Assembly (NCBI GenBank): GCA_027036755.1
Contig: JALWDV010000307.1
Location: 1-13,085, forward strand
DNA: 13,085 nt
Source: Anaerolineae bacterium
Lineage (GTDB): Bacteria; Chloroflexota; Anaerolineae; J102
Direction: 5' to 3'
Of the stretch, positions 6,590-13,085 are shown in pieces (the stretch's first letter is position 1; each line of letters begins with the position of its first letter). The position numbers and the translations under genes are program-made. The notes below the pieces were generated by a model. The model was given only the letters and a program-made list of their open reading frames with translations. It had not been told where the DNA came from and searched no databases.

Positions 6590-7942
6590 TCATGCCAGTC
6601 GGCGCTGGCCGCGCGGCCGCCCCGACGCTTTGATTAGATAAATCTGGCTGAGGGAGTCATCGCCCAGGCGGGTGAAGATGCGAGGCGCGCTGTTTTGCAG
6701 CTCTTTCAGATCTTTATCCGCTGTGGTGATGGTGAAGACCGTGGGCTTGCGCGTGAGATAGCGATAATCGATGAGCTGGAAGAGCTTTTCCGCAGCCCAC
6801 ACCGAGCTCATCCTGGGGCTGAGGTCGTCGAGGATCAGCAGGGGCGCTTCCTTGATTTGCTCGAATCGCACCATGAGGGAGAGACTGGCGTTGGGAGCCA
6901 TGGCCGCCCGCAGAAAATCCATCAGCCGGGGCATGGAGATGAACAGGACTTCGGGCTGGGCGCGGCGCACATGGTTGGCGATGGCCGCGGCCAGGTGGGT
7001 TTTGCCCACGCCTGATTTGCCGATGAAGGTGAGCCAGCCCTGGGGCGCTTCTGCAAATTGCCAGGCCGCGTTGCGGGCGTTGGTGAGGTTGCTGATGATG
7101 TCCTGGCGTCCTGTGGCGGGGATGACGAAGTTCTCGAAGGTCTGGAATTCGTGCAGGTCCAGCTCGCTGAGCTCCACCAGATGGTCGATGTAGCCGCCTC
7201 CGCGATAATCAGCGGCCAGGATGCGGTGGTGCTCCACCAGGTCCACATCCATCAGGCGGGAGCGGATGCGGGCCTCGAGGGCCGAAAGGGGTCGATTGGT
7301 GGTGATGACCGTGGGCAGCCGCCGCAAGTAGCGATGGTTGAGCAACTGGAAGAGCTTCTCCTGGGCCCAGGGCGTGGCGCTCTCCGCGCCCAGATCGTCC
7401 AGGATGAGCAGGGGCGTGTTCTTCAGCCGGTCGAAAAGCTCGTCGTAGGTTTCGGGGCTGTTGGGCGCGAAGGTGGCCCGCAGATGATCCAGCAGGTCGG
7501 GCGCGAGGATGAACAGGGCCTCGCCCCCCCGCCGGATGACCTCGTTGCCGATGGCCGCGGCCAGGTGGGTTTTGCCCACGCCGTAGCCGCCCGAAAACAG
7601 CAGCCATCCCCGCTGGGTTTCGGCGAAGCGCCGGGCCGCCTCGAATGCCGCGCGCACAGTCTTGCGCCGCTCGGCTGTGAGCCCGATGCCTTCGGGATGA
7701 AAGCTCTCGAAGGTCATGCGCGTGAGCAGCTCCATGCTGCCCAGGGCGTTCATCTGCCGCTTGCGCCTGGCCTGGATTTTGGGGCGGGCGCAGTCGCAGA
7801 TCACGGCCTTGCCGAAATCAGGATGCCCCAGGGGGACGTCCTTCACATAAAAGCCGTAGCCGCGACAAATGGGGCAGTTGGGGTCGCCGAGGCCCGTTTG
7901 CGCCCGCGCCGGCTCATTCGTGGATGAAGAGTCCGGGTTCAT
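6590..7942 (-). CDS. DnaC/IstB-like helicase-loader ATPase with two tandem AAA+ domains
   Basis: 450 residues from ATG 7942-7940, with GAGGA about 6 nt upstream. An in-frame ATG at 8014 would add 24 residues (MAKTPPHN...) but overlap the upstream gene by 101 bp and has no Shine-Dalgarno. A four-Cys zinc-knuckle candidate lies at the N-terminus (Cys23, 26, 49, 51). AAA+ core 1 has Walker A GGYGVGKT (118-125), Walker B LLILDDLG (178-185), sensor TVITTN (211-216) and an arginine-finger region RIRSRL (225-230). AAA+ core 2 has Walker A GKSGVGKT (308-315), Walker B LLILDDLS (368-375), TVFTITTADK (401-410) and RIFTRLGDD (421-429). Known relatives load the replicative helicase onto DNA or act as IstB-type accessory ATPases; most have one AAA+ core. 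The adjacent DnaD-like gene favours a primosome role over a transposon one, and no transposase is present. The last 12 residues are basic and may be a replaced tail. Confidence 0.87.
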   Translation of the reverse strand: MNPDSSSTNEPARAQTGLGDPNCPICRGYGFYVKDVPLGHPDFGKAVICDCARPKIQARRKRQMNALGSMELLTRMTFESFHPEGIGLTAERRKTVRAAFEAARRFAETQRGWLLFSGGYGVGKTHLAAAIGNEVIRRGGEALFILAPDLLDHLRATFAPNSPETYDELFDRLKNTPLLILDDLGAESATPWAQEKLFQLLNHRYLRRLPTVITTNRPLSALEARIRSRLMDVDLVEHHRILAADYRGGGYIDHLVELSELDLHEFQTFENFVIPATGRQDIISNLTNARNAAWQFAEAPQGWLTFIGKSGVGKTHLAAAIANHVRRAQPEVLFISMPRLMDFLRAAMAPNASLSLMVRFEQIKEAPLLILDDLSPRMSSVWAAEKLFQLIDYRYLTRKPTVFTITTADKDLKELQNSAPRIFTRLGDDSLSQIYLIKASGRPRGQRRLA

Positions 7943-8651
7943 CGGGTTCCTCTGCGTCTGCGTCGCGATCTGGTCTAAGAGATCGTCCAGGTTGTGCGGG
8001 GGTGTCTTTGCCATTTTGGGCCCAGTTCTTGAGTATGCGATGGATGTAGGCCAGGTTGCGGGCGTTGCGTTCGACGGCCAGGCTGAACGCATCGTAAATC
8101 CATTCTTCGGGATAATCCCGCTCCAGTTGCCGCAGCCTTTCGGCGACCATTGGCGTCACCATGCCGATGTTCTGTTCGTAAAGCAGGAAGACGTTGGGGC
8201 GTTCTTTTTCCAGGCCCACCACCACGTCGTCGATGTCGTGAATGAGGTCGCGAAAATCGCCCTTGCGCAGCCGCGCGACCGCCTGGCGGCCCTTGGGCGA
8301 GTTGAGAAAGTACCAGATTTCTGTCCGGGGGCCGCGCTTCACCTGGATTTCGATGAGCACGCCCCGCTGCGCCGCCCGGGCGAAGGCTTCTCTTGTGGCG
8401 GCTTGCTGCTCCTCGGGCGTCTCGCCCATGCCCGCCAGAAAAACCAGATCGGCCAGCGCGTCGTCCAGGCGGATGTAGCGCACGTCGCCGCTGCCCTGGG
8501 CCAGCTTCCAGAACGTGTAGAGAATGGCCTTGAGCTCGGCCAGATCATCCACCATGGGCAGGATCTCGCCGAAGAACGCGCCGGGCACGGGGATGAGTTG
8601 GTCGCGGCCGGCGGCGAAGCCGGGAAATCCTCTGAGAGTGTCTTCGGGCAT
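7914..8651 (-). CDS. DnaD-like primosome protein
   Basis: 245 residues from ATG 8651-8649, with a weak AAGGTG about 11 nt upstream. Residues 7-75 (GFPGFAAGRDQLIPVPGAFF, then the MVDDLAELKAILYTFWKL helix) and 85-130 look like a winged-helix N-terminal part. Residues 179-215 match the DnaD/DnaB_2 C-terminal domain, with the diagnostic YPEEWIYDAF, then ERNARNLAYIHRIL and KNWAQNG. DnaD-type proteins bind DNA and remodel it during replication initiation and restart, handing over to a DnaI/DnaC loader. The last 25 residues are acidic and probably disordered. The 3' end overlaps the start of the DnaC-like gene by 29 bp, indicating translational coupling. The leader contains the dispersed repeat at 8666-8738, also found before the C11 gene. 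Confidence 0.85.
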   Translation of the reverse strand: MPEDTLRGFPGFAAGRDQLIPVPGAFFGEILPMVDDLAELKAILYTFWKLAQGSGDVRYIRLDDALADLVFLAGMGETPEEQQAATREAFARAAQRGVLIEIQVKRGPRTEIWYFLNSPKGRQAVARLRKGDFRDLIHDIDDVVVGLEKERPNVFLLYEQNIGMVTPMVAERLRQLERDYPEEWIYDAFSLAVERNARNLAYIHRILKNWAQNGKDTPAQPGRSLRPDRDADAEEPDEPGLFIHE

Positions 8652-9037
8652 GGGGCTAATAACACCTTATCAATGGAATCCTGGCCCGCTGGCCAAGAAA
8701 ATGTCTCACGCAAAGCCGCAGAGCCGCAAAGGAAAAAAGAGGAGGTCTTTTGGATTTCAGGGGGTGAGATGCCGGGCGGATTGCATGAATGTTCACAAAT
8801 TAGATCGGTCATCCTGGCGTTTGGTGCGTCCGCCCGGCGATGAAGTCGCCGGGCTACAGAACAGCGCCGGATAAATCCGGCTAGCCCCGCAGGGGCGCTG
8901 TTTCTAGCCGGGGGACATTATCCCCCGGCGTTGGCGGCGGGCGCGAAGCGCCCCGGGCCTATGACCGGATTATTTTGTCAATGTCCGTAACTCGGGCTCC
9001 AGCAATTTCAAATGGGTGCGTCCTAAACGAGTTGGCG
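8652..9037. repeat. Intergenic cluster of perfect hairpins
   Basis: No credible gene is seen. After the leader repeat, five palindromes sit within about 120 bp: GCCCGGCGA/TCGCCGGGC (8832-8854), AACAGCGCC/GGCGCTGTT (8860-8902, enclosing two small hairpins), GCCGGGGGA/TCCCCCGGC (8907-8929, loop CATTA) and GGGCGC/GCGCCC (8939-8953). They resemble the composite palindromic spacer repeats widespread in environmental bacteria. None is followed by a T-run, so they are not classical terminators. Confidence 0.65.
8666..8738 (-). repeat. Dispersed leader repeat, copy B
   Basis: About 84% identical to 4931-5003 without gaps, and starting 15 bp upstream of the DnaD-like start codon. Conserved blocks are TGGAATCCT near the gene and TCTCACGCAAAG with GCAAAGGAAAAA further out. 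Two inner G-to-C changes occur at equivalent places in the short GCAAAG/GCAGAG sub-repeats (AAGGCG to AAGCCG, and GAGGCG to GAGCCG). Confidence 0.65.
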
Positions 9038-9201
9038 CTAGTACAAGGAGGCGTAAGTCGTTGTATAGTTGGCTGCTTGCGCTTGCGCCCAGCCGGATAT
9101 GCGATCCGGCGGGTTGAGCGGGAAAAGTGCGCCGGATCGCACATCCGGCGCGGCGCATTATCATAACAAACCATACAATCATTTCGGCTTTCGTGTACTA
9201 G
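9038..9201. mobile_element. MITE-like 164-bp element, copy 2
   Basis: Same length and termini as the element at 5322-5485, with 9 substitutions and no gaps. The inner hairpin GCCGGAT/ATCCGGC keeps its stem while the loop changes to ATGCG. The second hairpin is unchanged. Short open frames crossing it are artefacts of the palindromic sequence. Confidence 0.75.
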
Positions 9202-9721
9202 CCGGGCGCACTGGCCGAGTGAACTCGGGCTTTTTAGGCGCAGGCCCCCACCTTTTGTTCCTCCCCCGCTCCGAGACGGGCGGGGAAGGAGATAAGGAAG
9301 CTGGGTTAGATTGCGCCAACGGTCGCCCTTCGGCGACCAGTTAATCTGTGCGATTTTGGACGGCGGAGGCCGTCCATTGGCCGCAGGCCTGAAGAGTCTG
9401 ACTTCAGTCGGCCAGCACAGCGTTGAGGCTCTTCAACCGAAATTGGAGACAAGCCCCCCTCCCGGCCTCCACCCGCTTCGGCTACGCCTTGCAGGGGGAG
9501 GAGCCCATCGCTTTGCCAATTTGTGTAGCAGATGAGCGGCTCCCTCCCCCGAACACGAGCGCAGCGAGTATCGGGGGAGGGCCGGGGTGGGGGCCAAGTC
9601 CAGCGACCAAGGCTGCAAAACTGACGAACGCTGTCTTGAACGTTGGCTCAGCAGGCCTATCTTCGAGTTACGTGTTTCCTCGTATCCGTGTTGCGTGAAC
9701 AGCCAGCGTTCACAGTCCTGT
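9202..9721. repeat. Intergenic region of dyad-symmetric repeats
   Basis: No credible gene is seen. Dyads include GGTCGCC/GGCGACC (9321-9338, with weaker outer pairing), GGACGGC/GCCGTCC (9358-9375), GGCCTGAAG with CTTCAGTCGGCC (9386-9413), and an 11-bp stem CCCTCCCCCGA/TCGGGGGAGGG (9542-9581, 18-nt loop). A related C-run/G-run pair lies at about 9454-9502. The mixture looks like several repeat families accumulated in one spacer. Confidence 0.6.
9695..9713 (-). terminator. Possible weak terminator hairpin
   Basis: GTGAAC (9695-9700) and GTTCAC (9708-9713) form a 6-bp stem with a 7-nt loop, 9 bp beyond the stop codon of the large minus-strand gene. No T-run follows on that strand, so intrinsic termination is doubtful. 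Confidence 0.22.
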
Positions 9722-12700
9722 TCAGCGCAGTTCGGTGGCGTAGTGGGGCGGGGCCACGCGCGTCACCTGGCAGCCCGCTGCGACCAGGCGCTCCTCTTCC
9801 TCCTGGCTGAAATCATCCGAGTTGGCCAGGACGATGACCCGCCGCGCCCGCAAGGCGTCCTCGATGTCGTCGCCGAAACGCGCGCCCGATTGCGCCGCCG
9901 CGAAGCGGAGGGTCTGAATGAAGCCGGGACGGTCGAAGGGCATGGAGCGCACCAGGATGAATGTGTCCAGGTCTTTGGCTGGGGTCTCTGGCGGGGGTGG
10001 GGGTGCGCCCTCCTCGTCGGGGGTGAAGACGACCCATATCTCGCGGCTGCCGGGCATGGAGACGACGGCCCGCTGGCTCGCGTCTTGCGGCTGAACGTAG
10101 TACTCTCCTTGGCCCAGAGGCGCAAATTCGCAGACATCAGGGCCGTATTCGGGTTTCTCGCCGGTGCGGCGCACCATGCCCGACCAGCCATCGGCCCACA
10201 GGCGCACGGCCGCGCCCGGCCGCCCGGGGATGCGCACGCGCACCACGCCGAAGCCGGGCCCCGGGCCGATCTCCTCCACCTGCCACACCCAGCCCGCGGA
10301 CCTGACGTCGGTCTCGATTTTCGGCTCGGGTTGGGCGGCCGCCTTCGCCAGACCCGATTCGGGGATTTCGAAGCGCACCTCGATTTTTTCCAATCCGTCC
10401 AGACTGACGCGCTCGATGTAGTCGGCCTGGGGCGTCTGCAAGATGAGCTCATACTCGCCCGCCTTCAGATCGGTGATCTCGAAACGCCCCTCCTCGTCCA
10501 GGGGCTGCAAAACCTCCATATCGTGGGGGCCGCGCACATAGACTTGCCAGCCCGAGCCGCCGGGAATCTGTCCGTAGATGACGCTTTCGCTGGGTTCGGC
10601 GATGGGAATGGCGAAATTCACCTCGCGATGGTTGCGGCCCGACATCCTGAGGCCGCCGCGACGCAACAAGGTGTCCTTGACCCGCACATAATACTGCCCC
10701 GGACCCAGGTGATCGAACAGATAACGCTCATCTGGCCCCACCTCAACGGTGCGTCGGCCATCGGGCCCCTTGAGCATGACGATGCGACCGCTGCCATTGA
10801 TGACCCGGCCCGAGATGGTGCTGTAGGCGGGCGTTTCCACGTCCGGAGCTTCCAGTTCCAGGATTTTGCGCTGGCCCTTCTTCAGTTTGATCTTGCGCTG
10901 AATGTCCAGGTCGGGCAGCCGCACCACATAATCGCCCGGGGACAGGTTCTCGAAGCTGAACTCGCCCTCTTCATCCGCGATGACCTCGCGCCGCAGACCT
11001 TGAGGGCCGCGCAGCAGCACCCGCAGGCCCGCGCCATGCTGGATGACTCCGCTGACGCTGCTCAGGGCGGGCTCCTCCTCCGGCGGCGGCTCCTGCTCCT
11101 GGCGGACGGGATGGAAGGTGACGGCCAGGGCCTGGCCGCTTTCCAGCCTCACCCGGGCCTGCACGTCCAGCCCCTCGGGTTCGATGACGTAATCGCCCGG
11201 TCCCAGCGGCGAAAACTCCAGCGCAAAAGGCCCGAACTCGGGCTTGCTGCCGGTAGTGCGTGTGTATCCCTCCCAGCCATCGGCCGAGATGCGCACAGGC
11301 AAATCGGTCGCACCCTCGACGCTGACGCGGATGAGGCTGAGACCGGGAACGGGGCCCGCGTCCTCCACCTGCACCCGCCAGCCCGATTGCGTCTCTGGCG
11401 CGGGCGGCGTCACCGTTTCGGCATCACCCAGTTCGAGCTGGACGTGGTTTTTGCCATCCAGGTGAATGTCCAGATGCACGATTCCGGCTCCGGGCACAGA
11501 AAGGCGATAATCGCCCGCGGGCAGATTTGCGATGCGGAAGCGCCCCGCGTCGTCGGTGTACGAGTCGATGGCGTAGCCCGCGGAGCGCAGGATGATGCGC
11601 ATGTTGGGATAGCCATGAACGACGCCGCTGACGATGCTTTTCGTTCGTCCGCCGATGACGGGAATGCCGGGATTTTCGTCCTCGTCGTAGGTGAATCGCC
11701 GCGTGCGCTTGGGCAGCGCTTCCAGCGCATCCACCGCGGGCAGATGCCCGTCGGGCCAGCGCGGAGAGAACCAGGCGTGACCCTCCCAGCCTTTGCTGCG
11801 CAACACGGCCGCACCCATCAACCAGAAAGCGGTGCAGAAGTAGTAATCGGGCGCGGCGTCGTAGCGGTGGCTGGTTCCCATCATAATTTTCGCCATCTCG
11901 GCCACTTTTTCGGCGTGGCGTTCGGGCGTGGTGGCGGGGTAGCGCGGATCGTCGTCCTCGCCCACGATGGGCCCGTTCTCAGTGCTGAGGATGGGCAAGT
12001 GGCGGCCCAGATGCTTCATGCTCAGGTCGGCCAGTCGCCGAAAGGCCAGAAAGCCGGACGGGTCTTTGTGGATGTCGGCCCGGGGCTGCTTGCCCTGCTT
12101 GCGCTGCTTGTTGATGAAATCCAGGGTGCGCAGGCTCCAGCGCGAGCCGGTCCAGCTTTCGGTTCCCATGGCCCGGTAAGTCTCGGGCGAAAGTTGCTCG
12201 CCCCGGCGGTTGACCCGGTCGTAGGGATAATCCAGGGGATGATTGATGTCGTAATTGTGCACGGCCAGCCACACCGGCTCGTCGAAGAGATAATCGCCGC
12301 CGTGCTCGATGATCTTGCCCATGAGGTCCCATTTCGAGCCGACGGCTGTGGCGGGCACAGCAGGATAGCCGCCCAGGCCCAGGATGGTCTCCATATCCAC
12401 GATGGCGGCCCGGGCCACGTAGTCGATGGCGTCGGGCGGGGCCTCGCCGCCTTCCCATTCGCTGGCCAGCTCCGGCTCGTTGTTGAATTCGAAATAGCGC
12501 ACGCCCGCGGCCAGATAATCCTTGAGATAATCGATCTCATCGGGCCCGAGCACGGCTTTTCGCAAATCGCGCGAGTTGGGGCGATGACGGTAAAGGCGCA
12601 CCACGGGCATGATGTCAGCTTCCAGCAGCAGCTCGGCGAATTCGACGCCGCCCGGATGCAACAACTTGACCCATTTTACGCCCATGCGTTGCAATTGCGG

Positions 12701-12811
12701 TATCCATTTGGTTCGCAGTTCGCCTGCGCCAACAGCGCCCGCGTTGCCCGGGCTCCAATGTACGCCGATGCCAGTGTCTTTTGGCGGACGGGGGTAATCT
12801 TTCAGCTCCAT
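9722..12811 (-). CDS. Large multidomain protein: clan-A glycoside-hydrolase-like barrel with Cna-B-like repeats
   Basis: 1029 residues from ATG 12811-12809, with AGAGG about 7 nt upstream. Residues 12-385 look like a TIM-barrel glycoside hydrolase of clan A. FEFNNEPE places an acid/base candidate at Glu112, and LSTENGP places a nucleophile candidate at Glu278. HNYD (185-188) is also typical of the barrel. Then come Cna-B/carboxypeptidase-regulatory-like domains at about 390-462, 583-655, 663-736 and 742-817, recognised by motifs such as DDAGRFRIANLPAGDYRLSV and EEGEFSFENLSPGDYVV. Two copies of a distinct module (477-570 and 839-932) share WxxQVEdxGP, ADGWxG, RTGxKPExGP and EFxPLGxGxY. A small alpha/beta domain (948-1029; RRVIVLANSDDFS, then AAGCQVTRVA) closes the protein after a Pro-rich linker. 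No signal peptide or membrane helix is visible, which is odd for this architecture. The substrate is unknown. Confidence 0.85.
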   Translation of the reverse strand: MELKDYPRPPKDTGIGVHWSPGNAGAVGAGELRTKWIPQLQRMGVKWVKLLHPGGVEFAELLLEADIMPVVRLYRHRPNSRDLRKAVLGPDEIDYLKDYLAAGVRYFEFNNEPELASEWEGGEAPPDAIDYVARAAIVDMETILGLGGYPAVPATAVGSKWDLMGKIIEHGGDYLFDEPVWLAVHNYDINHPLDYPYDRVNRRGEQLSPETYRAMGTESWTGSRWSLRTLDFINKQRKQGKQPRADIHKDPSGFLAFRRLADLSMKHLGRHLPILSTENGPIVGEDDDPRYPATTPERHAEKVAEMAKIMMGTSHRYDAAPDYYFCTAFWLMGAAVLRSKGWEGHAWFSPRWPDGHLPAVDALEALPKRTRRFTYDEDENPGIPVIGGRTKSIVSGVVHGYPNMRIILRSAGYAIDSYTDDAGRFRIANLPAGDYRLSVPGAGIVHLDIHLDGKNHVQLELGDAETVTPPAPETQSGWRVQVEDAGPVPGLSLIRVSVEGATDLPVRISADGWEGYTRTTGSKPEFGPFALEFSPLGPGDYVIEPEGLDVQARVRLESGQALAVTFHPVRQEQEPPPEEEPALSSVSGVIQHGAGLRVLLRGPQGLRREVIADEEGEFSFENLSPGDYVVRLPDLDIQRKIKLKKGQRKILELEAPDVETPAYSTISGRVINGSGRIVMLKGPDGRRTVEVGPDERYLFDHLGPGQYYVRVKDTLLRRGGLRMSGRNHREVNFAIPIAEPSESVIYGQIPGGSGWQVYVRGPHDMEVLQPLDEEGRFEITDLKAGEYELILQTPQADYIERVSLDGLEKIEVRFEIPESGLAKAAAQPEPKIETDVRSAGWVWQVEEIGPGPGFGVVRVRIPGRPGAAVRLWADGWSGMVRRTGEKPEYGPDVCEFAPLGQGEYYVQPQDASQRAVVSMPGSREIWVVFTPDEEGAPPPPPETPAKDLDTFILVRSMPFDRPGFIQTLRFAAAQSGARFGDDIEDALRARRVIVLANSDDFSQEEEERLVAAGCQVTRVAPPHYATELR

Positions 12812-13071
12812 CGAGGGCCTCTTGGGGGAAGAGAGGGGTGGGGGAAGAGATGCTATTTGATTTTACCGCACAATGCTCAAAGACGCCACAAGATCGCAAC
12901 TATGCAGCCACTGCGAGAAAACGTCTGCCGAAGCGACGCCGGCCCTTTATGCTGCCTTCGTCATGCGTAAAACCTGAATTTTGCGCAAAAATGCGGGGGG
13001 AGCAAACGCACCCCATGGAACTTTAACAATTGAGGTAGAATAGAAGGCACATCAAAACTAGGAGGTGTGCT
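12812..13071. promoter_or_regulatory. Divergent intergenic region
   Basis: This 260-bp spacer separates the minus-strand GH-like gene from the plus-strand gene starting at 13072. TAAAAT on the minus strand (12865-12860) is a possible -10 for the large gene. TAGAAT (13036-13041) is a possible -10 for the plus-strand gene. Neither has a convincing -35 at the right distance. No RNA gene or clear operator is seen. Confidence 0.35.
13060..13065 (+). promoter_or_regulatory. Strong Shine-Dalgarno
   Basis: AGGAGG followed by TG, 6 nt before ATG 13072. It is a near-perfect anti-16S match and fixes the start of the edge gene. Confidence 0.8.
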
Positions 13072-13085
13072 ATGACAACAAACAT
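13072..13085 (+). CDS. Start of an unidentified gene (cut by window edge)
   Basis: Only ATG and three more codons (M-T-T-N) plus two bases are visible. The strong Shine-Dalgarno 6 nt upstream supports a real start. The product cannot be identified. It is transcribed divergently from the GH-like gene and is the only intact plus-strand gene start seen here. Confidence 0.65.

Noticed and set aside
6607..6618. 12-bp GC palindrome (GGCCGCGCGGCC) as a terminator for the convergent genes
   Set aside because: It lies inside the DnaC-like coding sequence and lacks a T-run. It is better explained by GC-rich codons.
6590..7942. IstB-type transposon accessory ATPase
   Set aside because: No IstA or other transposase gene is near, and the coupled DnaD-like gene points to replication initiation instead.
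7058..8843. Plus-strand open frames of 289 and 324 codons opposite the DnaC/DnaD-like genes
   Set aside because: They are antisense to genes with Walker and DnaD motifs, and show no domain or ribosome binding site of their own.
8959..9182. Small genes of 63-91 codons within and around the second 164-bp element
   Set aside because: They cross terminal inverted repeats and hairpins of a repeat element, lack ribosome binding sites and have no recognisable product.
8832..9581. Possible CRISPR array
   Set aside because: The palindromes differ from each other in sequence and spacing. No regular direct repeat-spacer pattern and no cas genes are present.
9587..12970. A 1127-codon open frame on the plus strand opposite the GH-like gene
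   Set aside because: Its composition is rich in Ala, Arg, Gly and His with no recognisable domain. The minus-strand frame shows catalytic and repeat motifs and a Shine-Dalgarno. The long frame is a by-product of GC-rich codon use.

Overview
The window looks like a GC-rich bacterial chromosome, most likely Chloroflexota (Anaerolineae/Caldilineae-like). This is inferred from gene content: an NBR1-type Ig domain on a lipoprotein, META/HslJ domains, a DnaD-like gene next to a tandem-AAA+ DnaC-like gene, and intergenic spacers rich in hairpins and dispersed repeats. No rRNA or tRNA fixes the taxonomy. Almost all coding capacity is on the minus strand.

Region by region: 1-2353 (minus, runs off the left edge) encodes a lipoprotein whose periplasmic amino-acid-binding (SBP_bac_3) domain is interrupted by three META domains and followed by an NBR1-like Ig domain. 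Just upstream, 2460-4925 (minus) encodes a membrane-anchored clostripain-like (C11) cysteine peptidase. The two are probably co-transcribed as an envelope module. 4926-5585 is a non-coding mosaic of nested inverted repeats, a 164-bp MITE-like element and a short tandem repeat. 5586-6146 (minus) encodes a small glycine-rich protein with a DUF937-like middle. 6263-6577 (plus) holds a plausible promoter and a broken CBS-domain gene, with an apparent frameshift near its start and no C-terminal half. It runs into the 3' end of 6590-7942 (minus), a DnaC-like ATPase with two complete AAA+ cores. That gene overlaps the end of 7914-8651 (minus), a DnaD-like protein. The pair is best read as a primosome or helicase-loading operon.

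8652-9721 is 1.07 kb without a credible gene, packed with hairpins and carrying a second copy of the 164-bp element (about 94% identical to the first). 9722-12811 (minus) encodes a 1029-residue protein: a clan-A glycoside-hydrolase-like barrel, then a symmetric series of Cna-B-like beta domains bracketed by two copies of a roughly 95-residue module, then a small alpha/beta C-terminal domain. It has no visible signal peptide. 12812-13071 is a divergent promoter region, and a plus-strand gene with a strong Shine-Dalgarno starts at 13072 and is cut by the window edge.

The most unusual items are the META array spliced into a solute-binding domain (possibly as a permuted META), the tandem-AAA+ helicase loader beside its DnaD-like partner, the apparently cytoplasmic GH-like multidomain protein, and the paired MITE-like elements.
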